Assembly (NCBI GenBank): GCA_005789375.1
Contig: SXXZ01000256.1
Span: 1-7,043 of the forward strand
Direction: 5' to 3'
Length of the DNA: 7,043 bases
DNA from: Verrucomicrobiales bacterium
GTDB taxonomy: Bacteria > Verrucomicrobiota > Verrucomicrobiae > Limisphaerales > UBA9464
Shown: one piece after another, positions 1 to 6,911 of the stretch
Layout: each line of letters starts with the position of its first letter
How positions within the stretch are numbered: the stretch's first letter is position 1
Program-made: the position numbers and the translations under genes
Notes under the pieces: generated by a model
What the model was told of the DNA's origin: nothing
What the model saw: the letters and a program-made list of their open reading frames with translations, nothing else
Database searches by the model: none

Positions 1-138
1 GTGGGTCGAATCATCAGCAGCGAGGATCCGGCGGCCCGGAATCGACAGGTCAGCAGCGTGGATCGCGAGGGTGGCGGTGACGGCAAAGATTCTGGCCAAC
101 ACGGCCAGACGAGAGCCAGAGCGAGAAGTGGGGTTCAT
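1..138 (-). CDS. Putative exported protein, N-terminal part only
   Basis: Read on the minus strand from an ATG at 138-136, the frame stays open for 46 codons to the left edge, so only the N-terminus is present. It begins MNPTSRSGSR, followed by a hydrophobic core at about residues 11-26 (LAVLARIFAVTATLAI) and small residues (HAAD) at 27-30. That is the layout of a Sec signal peptide, with likely cleavage after Ala28 or Ala29. What follows (SIPGRRILAADDST) could be the first strand of a beta-propeller repeat (PQQ or WD-like), but this is a guess from a few residues. No clear Shine-Dalgarno precedes the ATG. It lies 114 nt downstream of the histidine kinase stop on the same strand, so co-transcription is possible. 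That gap holds only a weak inverted repeat (190-194 with 207-211). Function is unknown. Confidence 0.6.
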   Translation of the reverse strand, partial: MNPTSRSGSRLAVLARIFAVTATLAIHAADLSIPGRRILAADDSTH

Positions 139-252
139 GGCGGGGGATTTAACTGCGGAAAGTTACGCTTACGAAACACCCGCTGTCGAGGCAACCCCGC
201 CAGACCTTGCCAGGTTCTCACGATTCCTCGTTTTGTGATTTACCGTTTTGGC

Positions 253-2148
253 TCAACCGAGGGTAGCAAACCGTTCCAAAACTCCCTCAAGCTCCACCAC
301 ACGAAGGGGCTTTGTTAAGAATACATCGAAGCCGGATTGCAGAGCCTGGCGACGATCTTCTTCTAGGGCGCTGGCAGTGAGGGCGATAAGGTGGGTTCGG
401 GTCCCCGTGCGAACCGTTCCCGATCGAGCAGAAGCGGCTGTGACCACAGACGCGGCCTCCAGTTCGCGAAGCCGGACCGCCAACTCCAGACCACTCATCC
501 GCGGCAAGTGAAGATCGAGTAGAACGGCATCAAAGCGCGTTCCCAAAATCCAATCCGAGAGCATGGCCTCGGCCGTGTCGAGGGTCTGAACCTGATGGCC
601 TGCTCGGGTCAGCAAAATGCGGATAAACTTCTGACTGGTGGGATCGTCATCGACCACCAGCAAGCGCAGCGCGCGGAAGGGTTTTGGGGGCGCGGGCACT
701 GGACCACCCGGTGCGCCCGACTGAGGATCCACCACCGGAAACACCAAATCGACGGCAATTTGAGTCCCCTCCCCGGGTCGACTGCGCACGCTAATTTGCC
801 CCCCCATCAACTGGACCAGCTGCCGGGAAATCACCAGCCCCAACCCGGTTCCGCCCGAGAATCGTCGTTGTGCGGGACTGTCGACTTGGAAATAGGCCTG
901 AAACAATCGGGCCTGGGTTTCCGAATCCATGCCGATGCCGGTGTCTTCTACCTCGAACCGGATCCCGACCAGGGACACATCCCGACTCGTCAGGAGCACA
1001 ACCACCCGAACCATACCGCTCTGAGTGAACTGGATGGCATTGGAAACTAAATTAGAAACCACCTGAGCCAGTCGATCGGCATCCCCCTTCACTCGTTCGG
1101 GAAGGTGAGAATCAAATTGAACCTCCAGCGTCAATTTCTTATCGGCGGCCCGAGGTGTGAAGAGTTTGACCACTCGCTGGAACACTGGCCGAAGGTCGAA
1201 TTCGTCGACCGCCATCCGCATCTTACCGGCCTCAATCTTCGAGTAGTCGAGACTGTCATTGAGAACATTGAGCAAGGTACTAGAGCTGGAACGGAGGGTT
1301 TGCGCCCAGTCGCGTTGTTCAGCATTCAAGGAACTTTGCTCCAACAAATGAATCATCCCCAGCACGCCGTTGAGCGGAGTACGGATCTCATGACTCAACT
1401 GGGCCAGAAACAACCCTTTGGAGCGTTCCGATTTCTCGGCGCGACGCAGTTTCTCGGTCAATTCCTGGGTTCGCTCTAGCACCTGATTCTCGACGGATTG
1501 GCGGACACGAATGAGGTCCGACAAGCTCTGGTCCGTCTGCTGTTGGGTCGCGGAAATATCCGCGAGGTAACGCTGAACTCGTTGTCGTAGGCCAAGGAGG
1601 GCTTCTCGAATTTCCTGCAACTCGTCGGGAGCCCAGCGGATCGACGACAGCCTGATTTCCGGACCTTCTTGAGAATCGACGTTTTTTAAATGTCGGGGCA
1701 ACGCATCGAGAGGCCCGACCCATTGGGCGGACAACCACGAAGCGATGGTCAAGGCGATGGCTAGGAGGATTAATGCGGCTATGACCAACCAAACACGACT
1801 CTGCCCGCTATCCATGGCGACTGAGTGGCTCAGGGCTGCAGAACCCTCACTGGCCTGCGATTGGAGCGAAAGCTCCTTGGTATGCTTCTGGAAAGTTCGG
1901 TCTAACCATGGCCCGAAAACCAACATCGGAAGGAGCGTAAATCCCAAAAACGCCACCACGAGGCTGGATCGAAACGACAACGGATTGCGCAACCGAGGCC
2001 AAAGACCCACACGAAAGAGCATCCGCTGGAACCGAGTGCGGGGAACGCCTCGGGAAGCGAGTCGGGGGTCCGGAGTCCGGTTCCGAGCTAGGTGGCTCGG
2101 ACTCGGACTGGGTTGAGCGGCGAAGAGCGGATCGCGAGGTTCAGACAT
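253..2148 (-). CDS. Membrane-bound hybrid sensor histidine kinase with C-terminal receiver domain
   Basis: A 631-residue two-component kinase anchored in the inner membrane. Residues 1-60 are a Pro/Ser/Arg-rich, probably cytoplasmic tail. Transmembrane helices lie at about 61-80 and 119-140, enclosing only about 38 periplasmic residues. A HAMP-like linker (about 141-195) and a coiled coil (about 200-245) follow. The dimerisation/phosphoacceptor domain has the H-box SHEIRTPLNG with His253. The ATPase domain has the N-box near Asn366/Asn370, the G1 box DTGIGM (402-407) and the G2 box GGTGLGL (432-438). After a Pro-rich linker (about 477-490) comes a receiver domain with acidic residues Asp500-502, phosphoacceptor Asp545 (LLDLHLPRMSG), Thr591 and Lys613, so both modules look active. 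There is no PAS or large sensor domain, so the signal may come through the membrane helices or a partner. No phosphotransfer protein or output regulator is encoded nearby. The ATG at 2148 lacks a good Shine-Dalgarno; Met43 (2022) is a weaker alternative start that would remove the odd N-terminus. Confidence 0.95.
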   Translation of the reverse strand: MSEPRDPLFAAQPSPSPSHLARNRTPDPRLASRGVPRTRFQRMLFRVGLWPRLRNPLSFRSSLVVAFLGFTLLPMLVFGPWLDRTFQKHTKELSLQSQASEGSAALSHSVAMDSGQSRVWLVIAALILLAIALTIASWLSAQWVGPLDALPRHLKNVDSQEGPEIRLSSIRWAPDELQEIREALLGLRQRVQRYLADISATQQQTDQSLSDLIRVRQSVENQVLERTQELTEKLRRAEKSERSKGLFLAQLSHEIRTPLNGVLGMIHLLEQSSLNAEQRDWAQTLRSSSSTLLNVLNDSLDYSKIEAGKMRMAVDEFDLRPVFQRVVKLFTPRAADKKLTLEVQFDSHLPERVKGDADRLAQVVSNLVSNAIQFTQSGMVRVVVLLTSRDVSLVGIRFEVEDTGIGMDSETQARLFQAYFQVDSPAQRRFSGGTGLGLVISRQLVQLMGGQISVRSRPGEGTQIAVDLVFPVVDPQSGAPGGPVPAPPKPFRALRLLVVDDDPTSQKFIRILLTRAGHQVQTLDTAEAMLSDWILGTRFDAVLLDLHLPRMSGLELAVRLRELEAASVVTAASARSGTVRTGTRTHLIALTASALEEDRRQALQSGFDVFLTKPLRVVELEGVLERFATLG

Positions 2149-2163
2149 GAGGCATTAGCCACA

Positions 2164-2224
2164 CGGGCAACTGGAATACATCGGCATTCCTGCCCGGAAC
2201 CTTGAGCCCCACTTGGGACGCTCA
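2164..2224 (-). promoter_or_regulatory. Two stem-loops in the leader of the histidine kinase gene
   Basis: The 126-nt gap between the bioB stop and the kinase ATG can form two adjacent hairpins. The one nearer the kinase pairs 2164-2169 (cgggca) with 2191-2196 (tgcccg), and 2173-2177 (ggaat) with 2186-2190 (attcc). That gives 11 base pairs with a 3-nt bulge and an 8-nt loop, ending about 15 nt before the start codon. The other pairs 2203-2207 (tgagc) with 2220-2224 (gctca), and 2208-2210 with 2215-2217, around a 4-nt loop. Neither is followed by a T-run in either direction, so they are not standard intrinsic terminators. They could act in the mRNA leader or mark a processing or protection site. 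The pairing is seen in the sequence; the role is inference. Confidence 0.35.
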
Positions 2225-2259
2225 GATCACTGAAAGTGGTGAACCCAGCGCAAACTAAC

Positions 2260-2289
2260 TCAACCTGCCACACTTCAACCTGCCACGCT
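2260..2289 (-). repeat. 15-bp tandem duplication spanning the bioB stop codon
   Basis: Two adjacent 15-bp units, 2260-2274 and 2275-2289, differ at one base (tcaacctgccacact and tcaacctgccacgct). On the coding strand they read AGC GTG GCA GGT TGA then AGT GTG GCA GGT TGA. The last four codons of bioB (SVAG) and its stop are therefore repeated in frame just after the stop, giving two TGA codons five codons apart. This looks like a small slippage duplication with no effect on the protein unless the first stop is read through. Confidence 0.8.
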
Positions 2290-3297
2290 GCAACGGGTCT
2301 CCTGCGCAGCATGCGTTCGACCGTGTTTGAAGGGCTCCCTCATGCGAAGGCCGAGCGCCTTGAGCAACTCGGTATCCCGGTCATAGCTCGGCGACGGTAC
2401 GGCCTTGGTCAGCATAAATTCAGTCTCGCTGCTGAAAATGGAGTTCGCTCCGGCCATGAAGCACAGGGCTTGGGCCGTGTCGTCGAGTTTGACCCGACCT
2501 GCGGTCAGGCGAACATCTGAGCGCGGCAGGACGATGCGGGCCGTGGCGATCATGCGAATCACATCCCAGACCGGCACATCTGGATTATCGGCCATGGGCG
2601 TGCCGGCGACCTTGCTCAGAATATTAATGGGCACGGACTCCGGATGCGGCTCAATTTGAGAGAGCGTCTGCAGCATCTTCAAACGATCGTCCACCGTTTC
2701 CCCCAAACCGATGATGCCACCGGAACACAAGGTCACGTTGGTCTTGCGAACCTCCTCCAAGGTCTTCAACCGATCCGCATAGGTGCGTGTGGTGATGATG
2801 GTCTCGTAGAACTCGGCGGACGAGTCGACGTTGTGGTTGTAGGCGTAAAGTCCGGCCTCTTCGAGACGCTTGGCCTGATGCTCGTTGAGCATGCCCAGAG
2901 TGCAACATACCTCCATGCCAAGGTCGGTCACTCCGCGCACCATATCTAGGACGCGGTCGAATTGGGCGTTGTCTTTTACCTCGCGCCACGCCGCCCCCAA
3001 ACATACGCGGGAGACGCCGGCCTGCTTGGCCCGGTTGGCGATCTCCACCACCTTGTCTTTTTCCATAAGGCGCTCCGGGCTAACCCCGGTGGAGTAGCGC
3101 GACGACTGAGCACAGTAGGAGCAATCTTCCGGGCAGGCCCCGGTCTGGATAGAAATGAGTTTGCTAACCTGCATCTCGGCCGGGTCGTGAAACTGCCGGT
3201 GCACGCTCGCGGCTCGAAAAACGAGCTCCATCAACGGCGTGTCATACAGTTCGCGAAGGGACTCAAGGGACCAGTCGTGTCGAATATCGGCTGTCAT
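2275..3297 (-). CDS. bioB: Biotin synthase (radical SAM)
   Basis: Biotin synthase performs the last step of biotin synthesis, inserting sulfur into dethiobiotin by radical SAM chemistry in the cytoplasm. Numbering from the ATG at 3297 (340 residues, close to the usual BioB length), the protein opens with IRHDW, typical of the family. The SAM-binding 4Fe-4S cluster motif is C55-x3-C59-x2-C62 ([12 protein letters not shown]). Ligands of the sacrificial 2Fe-2S cluster are Cys99 (VCLGAAWR), Cys131 (in EVCCTLGML), Cys191 ([11 protein letters not shown]) and Arg263 (VRLTAGR). YNHNVDSS and TTRTY are also present, so the enzyme looks intact. The start is uncertain: an in-frame ATG at 3396 overlaps the stop of the upstream permease gene (TGATG) and would add 33 residues with no counterpart I recognise in BioB. 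I chose 3297 on domain length; neither site has a strong Shine-Dalgarno. No other bio gene lies nearby. The C-terminus (about 325-340) is a short unconserved-looking tail. Confidence 0.96.
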   Translation of the reverse strand: MTADIRHDWSLESLRELYDTPLMELVFRAASVHRQFHDPAEMQVSKLISIQTGACPEDCSYCAQSSRYSTGVSPERLMEKDKVVEIANRAKQAGVSRVCLGAAWREVKDNAQFDRVLDMVRGVTDLGMEVCCTLGMLNEHQAKRLEEAGLYAYNHNVDSSAEFYETIITTRTYADRLKTLEEVRKTNVTLCSGGIIGLGETVDDRLKMLQTLSQIEPHPESVPINILSKVAGTPMADNPDVPVWDVIRMIATARIVLPRSDVRLTAGRVKLDDTAQALCFMAGANSIFSSETEFMLTKAVPSPSYDRDTELLKALGLRMREPFKHGRTHAAQETRCSVAG

Positions 3298-3357
3298 GCG
3301 GGGCCGGTCGGCGGATGTGCCTTCCAGAACGCTGAGTGTGGTCGGGAGGAGGCCGGC

Positions 3358-3389
3358 TTGTAAACCCAAGGATGTTAGGAGATTGACGG
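3358..3389 (-). promoter_or_regulatory. Possible BirA-type biotin operator upstream of bioB
   Basis: The plus strand at 3358-3366 reads ttgtaaacc, a perfect match to one arm of the known BirA box (TTGTAAACC, 14-15 nt, GGTTTACAA). At the 14-nt spacing, 3381-3389 reads gattgacgg, which matches only 5 of 9 bases of the other arm. The site lies 61-92 nt before the bioB ATG at 3297, a sensible place for an operator, and its reverse complement includes TTTACA, a passable -35 element, although no good -10 follows. If translation instead begins at 3396, the site is inside the coding sequence. It would need a BirA with a DNA-binding domain in this organism. One perfect arm can occur by chance, so this is a candidate only. 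Confidence 0.3.
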
Positions 3390-3395
3390 CGGGCA

Positions 3396-5948
3396 TCAAG
3401 ACACCGACTCGCTGCGCAGGACCTCCAAGGGGGACTGGCGAGTAATGCCCCGACTGGAAAGCAGCCCTACCACCACAGTCAGTGTGGTGACGATGAGCAC
3501 CGCAGCCATGAGAACGAGAGGCGACGCCGTGAACGGAGATCGGAAGGCAAAACGGGCCAAGGCCCAAGCAGCGGCGCAGGCCAGCAACGTCCCGGTCAGA
3601 GCTCCTAGAACACCGAGGGCTGCGTACTCCGCCAGCAAAGCTTGCTGCAACTGGCGTCGGCTAGCCCCCAGGGTGCGCAGCAGAACCATCTCGCGCACGC
3701 GCTGCCAGCGTCCTGTAAGGATCGCCCCGGCCATCACCACCAATCCGGTCAAGACGGTGAAAAGCGCCATGAACCGGATGCCGTACCCCGCCTGAGTGAC
3801 CACCCGGTCTAGAGTCTCCAAGACCAACGTTAGATCGATGGCTGAAACATTGGGAAACCGGGCCACGATCGTCCTCTGGAGGCGGGCCGATGACGCCGCA
3901 TCGGAAACCCGCGTGGCCAGAACAGTCATCGCAGGAGCCGATTCCAGAACTCCTTCGGGAAAAACGACGAAAAAATTGGGCCGCACCTGTTTCCAATCGA
4001 CCTCACGAAGCCCGGCCACACGGGTTTCCATGGGCACGCCCTGGATGTCGAAGGTCACCGCATCACCAACGCTCAGGCCCAGATCCCGGGCGATGCCAGA
4101 CTCTACAGTGATTGGCACGGGCCCCTCGGCCTCGGTCGCCCGAGGAACAAATCGACCTGCGATCAAGCGTTCCGAGGCCACCAGTCTACCGCGAAAGGTG
4201 GAACGGTATTCCCGCCGAAGGGTCCATCCTGGAATGGGGCTGTTGGTCTCGGCCAGCAGACGGTCGGTACTCCGCCCCTTAAGGGACGTCATACGCATGG
4301 TCACGATCGGAGCCATGTCGAGAACCGGAAAACCCTCGGCTTGGACCGAAGCCACCACGGCCTCGCGCTGGTCCGGCTGGATGTCAAAGAGGATGGCGTT
4401 GGGTTGTTGGAGTCGGTCGGCCGGAAATAACTGGGTCAGCAGGACATCCCGGCTCAACTGGAGCGTCACCAGCAAGAAGGTGCCCAGGCCCACCGACGTC
4501 AGCACCAAGAGGGTGCGATTTCCTGGACGATGGAGACTCGCCAAGCCATGACGCACCGCGAACGGCCAACCGCCCGGCGTCCATTTCCTCACAATCCAGA
4601 CCAACCCCCGAGCGACGCCGGCCAGGACTCCGAAGGCCGACAACAAGCCAGCTACCGTGGCCAATCCCTCCCAAGGCCTGCGGGCTTGGATTGTGGCAAA
4701 AAGACTCAATCCAAAGACGATCGCCAGACTGATCCGGATGCGCCACGGACGGTCTGAGGCATCACCCCGAGAATAGTCGCCCCGGATCACACTGAGGGGT
4801 GAGACCGAACGAAGGACCCCCAGCGGCAGCAGGGTAAAGGCGAGACTGACCGAAAACCCGGCCAAAGCAGCCACCAGGGCTGGCAACAGTTGAAACTGCA
4901 CCTCGAAGGTGACCGGCAGCCAACCCTGGAGGAGTTGAGGAATTAACGGTTGAACCAGTCCTCCGATAGCCAGACCAACGGTGGTTCCCACCGCCGTGAG
5001 CGCCAGAGCCTGTGCTAGGTAAATGGCTGAAGTCGCATTAATCCCAGCCCCTAAACATCGAAGGATCGCTGCATTCGGCAATTTGGACCCCACATGCACT
5101 TGAAGAGCGCTGGCAACGCCAATCGAGCCAAGGATCAAGGCCACGGCCGCCACCAGATTTAGAAAACGGTTGAGGTTCTGAAGGGTTCGACCTAAGTCCT
5201 GCTTTCGCTTCTCCACCGTGTCCATCTCAAGACGCAGCTCGGACAACTCTGAGCCATGGGTGAGCGACCACTCCTCCACTGCAGCGGCCTCGGGCCAGCG
5301 GAACATCACCCGATAGCGAGCCAGGCTGGCCGCACCGAGCAATCCCGTGTCGGGCAACCGGGAGGCCGCAAAATATGCACGCGGTGCCAGCGCGGAAAAA
5401 GCAACCGTGTCTCCGGGCACACGCACGAGCGATCCCAGAATGCGGGTTTTCCAGCGGCCTATATGGACAGGATCACCGACCTTCAAACCGAATTGAAACA
5501 GCACGCTCGAATCCAAAATCACCCCGTCGCCACGGCGCAGCGCATCGAGTGCCGAAAGAGGCTCGCATTCGAGTTGGCCATAGAACGGAAATCCTCCCTC
5601 CAGCGCCCTTGCATTGACCAAGCGGGTCGCATTGGTCAGCGCCGGAAACACAGCCATGGTCGAAAAACTGGTCTCACGAGCATTTTCCAGGGCAGGAACA
5701 GATCGCGCCAGTGCCTCCGCCGCCGGCGAGAATGGTTGCCGCGACGACAGAACCAAATCTGCGCCAAGCAACGTCTTGGCCTGCGCATCAACGGCCGCCC
5801 GCAAGGTCGCCGACAACGAACCCACCGCAGCCAAGGCCGCCACCCCCAACGAGATGGACAACGAAAACCAGATCAACCGCACCCGGGAGGCGCGAGACTC
5901 CCGCCACGCCATACGCCAAGTCCACCGATGCAACAGCTCCCGAATCAC
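3396..5948 (-). CDS. ABC transporter permease with two FtsX domains (YbbP-like)
   Basis: An 850-residue inner-membrane protein of the FtsX/LolC/MacB superfamily, with the double-FtsX layout of E. coli YbbP. Hydrophobic segments suggest ten transmembrane helices, near residues 25-45, 263-285, 312-332, 355-378, 406-420, 429-451, 480-500, 724-745, 773-797 and 809-831. Two large extracytoplasmic domains lie at about 46-262 and 501-723. Each FtsX core carries the coupling motif that contacts an ATPase (LRCLGA at 296-301, LRTLGAS at 757-763) and ends in a PLxVxR-type sequence (PLSVIRG, PLEVLRS). The family works with an ATP-binding protein on lipids, lipoproteins or other envelope substrates, usually without classic import. 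No ATPase gene flanks it here: upstream is engB on the other strand, downstream is bioB. The start is a GTG at 5948, preceded in frame by a TAG at 5960-5958; a weak TAGG at 5960-5957 could serve as Shine-Dalgarno. Met13 (5912) is an alternative start. The substrate is unknown. Confidence 0.92.
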   Translation of the reverse strand: MIRELLHRWTWRMAWRESRASRVRLIWFSLSISLGVAALAAVGSLSATLRAAVDAQAKTLLGADLVLSSRQPFSPAAEALARSVPALENARETSFSTMAVFPALTNATRLVNARALEGGFPFYGQLECEPLSALDALRRGDGVILDSSVLFQFGLKVGDPVHIGRWKTRILGSLVRVPGDTVAFSALAPRAYFAASRLPDTGLLGAASLARYRVMFRWPEAAAVEEWSLTHGSELSELRLEMDTVEKRKQDLGRTLQNLNRFLNLVAAVALILGSIGVASALQVHVGSKLPNAAILRCLGAGINATSAIYLAQALALTAVGTTVGLAIGGLVQPLIPQLLQGWLPVTFEVQFQLLPALVAALAGFSVSLAFTLLPLGVLRSVSPLSVIRGDYSRGDASDRPWRIRISLAIVFGLSLFATIQARRPWEGLATVAGLLSAFGVLAGVARGLVWIVRKWTPGGWPFAVRHGLASLHRPGNRTLLVLTSVGLGTFLLVTLQLSRDVLLTQLFPADRLQQPNAILFDIQPDQREAVVASVQAEGFPVLDMAPIVTMRMTSLKGRSTDRLLAETNSPIPGWTLRREYRSTFRGRLVASERLIAGRFVPRATEAEGPVPITVESGIARDLGLSVGDAVTFDIQGVPMETRVAGLREVDWKQVRPNFFVVFPEGVLESAPAMTVLATRVSDAASSARLQRTIVARFPNVSAIDLTLVLETLDRVVTQAGYGIRFMALFTVLTGLVVMAGAILTGRWQRVREMVLLRTLGASRRQLQQALLAEYAALGVLGALTGTLLACAAAWALARFAFRSPFTASPLVLMAAVLIVTTLTVVVGLLSSRGITRQSPLEVLRSESVS

Positions 5949-6151
5949 ACAGACAACCTAGTCTCATGTTCCATAAATGCGAGACACGACACCTACCCTG
6001 ACTGAACCGGAAGCCGATTCCTCCAGCGTCGGGACACAAGAAATAGTTTTACCGAAAGCGTGACTGAAACGCTCTGATGGGAATCTGCATCCAAGGATTT
6101 TAATGAATCAAAAAAACCGATACGGTCGGAAAGTTCGACTGAGGATCCTGC
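5949..6151. promoter_or_regulatory. Divergent intergenic region between permease gene and engB
   Basis: These 203 bp separate two genes transcribed away from each other, so both promoters should lie here. The region looks more AT-rich than its flanks, with ttttaatgaatcaaaaaaac at 6098-6117. I see no -35/-10 pair close to the sigma-70 consensus on either strand. Short inverted repeats are present at 6057-6061 with 6069-6073 (agcgt/acgct, 7-nt loop) and in accgatacggt (6116-6126); either could be an operator half or chance. No credible small gene is present. Confidence 0.5.
6141..6145 (+). promoter_or_regulatory. Ribosome binding site of engB
   Basis: GAGGA lies 6 nt before the ATG at 6152. 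It is the clearest Shine-Dalgarno in the window; most other genes here have weak or none. It supports 6152 as the engB start. Confidence 0.7.
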
Positions 6152-6802
6152 ATGCAAATTCGCTCCGCTCAATTCGTAATCAGCGCCACCAACCTGGATG
6201 GATGCCCGGACCCTGACATCCCGGAATTCGCCTTCATCGGGCGCTCCAACGTGGGCAAGTCCTCGCTCATCAACCGCCTCACTGGACAAGCTGGCCTCGC
6301 CAAAGTGTCGGCCACCCCGGGCCACACCAAGACGCTCAACTTCTTTCTCATCAACCGAGACTGGCATCTGGTAGATCTTCCTGGATACGGCTTCGCACAG
6401 AAGAACTTAGCTGCTCGGGAGCGCTTCGAGGAGATGATCATTGATTACCTTGAACAGCGGGAATCGCTCATCCGCGTGTTCGTGCTGATCGACTCACGCC
6501 TGCCGATGCAGAAACTCGACCGAGATTTCGTCCAATGGCTTATCGGAGCCGACATCGATTTTGCCCTAGTATTCACCAAGGTGGACAAGACCAAACCGGC
6601 CATCTTGCGAGAGACGCGCAGACAATTTGAGGCGCTCTTCCAGCAACTTGGCCTCTCAGCATCGCCCATGTTTGAAACCTCCTCTGAAACCGGCGCTGGG
6701 AAACTTGAAATCCTGCGATTCATCGGAGCCGAAGTGGCCAGCGTAGAATCCGACGAAGACGAGGACGGAGACAGCAGCAACGAAGTCATAGCCACGCCAT
6801 AA
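6152..6802 (+). CDS. engB: Ribosome biogenesis GTP-binding protein EngB/YihA/YsxC
   Basis: A 216-residue TRAFAC-class GTPase of the EngB family, which helps assemble the large ribosomal subunit in the cytoplasm and is essential in many bacteria. All GTPase motifs are present and in order: G1 GRSNVGKSS at 30-38, the G2 region SATPGHTKT at 53-61, G3 DLPGYG at 75-80, G4 TKVD at 142-145 and G5 SSETGAG at 177-183. PEFAFIGRSNVGKSSLINRL is the family signature. The length is near the family's usual 190-210 residues; the excess is an acidic C-terminal tail (about 197-216, with ESDEDEDGD) after the last helix of the domain. The start is fixed by a good Shine-Dalgarno. The gene is divergent from the permease gene and followed at 109 nt by a transposase gene, so it is probably a single-gene unit. 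No clear intrinsic terminator follows. Confidence 0.97.
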   Translation: MQIRSAQFVISATNLDGCPDPDIPEFAFIGRSNVGKSSLINRLTGQAGLAKVSATPGHTKTLNFFLINRDWHLVDLPGYGFAQKNLAARERFEEMIIDYLEQRESLIRVFVLIDSRLPMQKLDRDFVQWLIGADIDFALVFTKVDKTKPAILRETRRQFEALFQQLGLSASPMFETSSETGAGKLEILRFIGAEVASVESDEDEDGDSSNEVIATP

Positions 6803-6827
6803 GACCGCCAGAATTAACTCCCTCAAG

Positions 6828-6860
6828 AGGGACAGGCTCAAATATTTAAGGGACAGGCTC
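6828..6860 (+). repeat. Two direct 12-bp repeats around an AT-rich palindrome, upstream of the transposase gene
   Basis: The sequence agggacaggctc occurs at 6828-6839 and again at 6849-6860, a 21-bp period of about two helical turns. Between the copies lies the perfect palindrome aaatattt (6840-6847). The second copy runs into a T-tract (6861-6866), and the first is preceded by an imperfect inverted repeat ccctc-aa-gaggg (6820-6831). The block sits between engB and the RAYT-like gene, about 50 nt before the latter's start. RAYT transposases are typically flanked by short repeats they recognise, so these may be the element's own sites, or binding sites for its control. The repeats are directly visible; the role is inferred. 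Confidence 0.65.
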
Positions 6861-6911
6861 TTTTTTCGAAAGAACTCGTCCAGAGGCAACGAATAATGAG
6901 GCAGACGCTTC

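Noticed and set aside
1..318. Plus-strand open frame of 105 codons at the left edge
   Set aside because: It lies opposite a minus-strand signal-peptide start and the kinase 3' end, begins at the window edge, and has no recognisable domain or start signal.
595..1050. Plus-strand frame of 151 codons
   Set aside because: It is the antisense shadow of the kinase ATPase and receiver domains, with no domain signature or initiation signal of its own.
3397..3567. A longer bioB reading frame starting at 3567
   Set aside because: It would overlap the permease coding sequence by 171 nt, and the added residues look like out-of-frame translation of conserved permease sequence.
6040..6140. Sigma-70 promoter for engB using tttaat at 6099-6104 as the -10 box
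   Set aside because: No acceptable -35 box is present at 16-18 bp spacing, so I do not call a specific promoter.
6849..6873. Possible intrinsic terminator of engB ending in the T-tract 6861-6866
   Set aside because: The sequence before the T-tract is a direct repeat, not an inverted one, so no GC-rich stem forms next to it.
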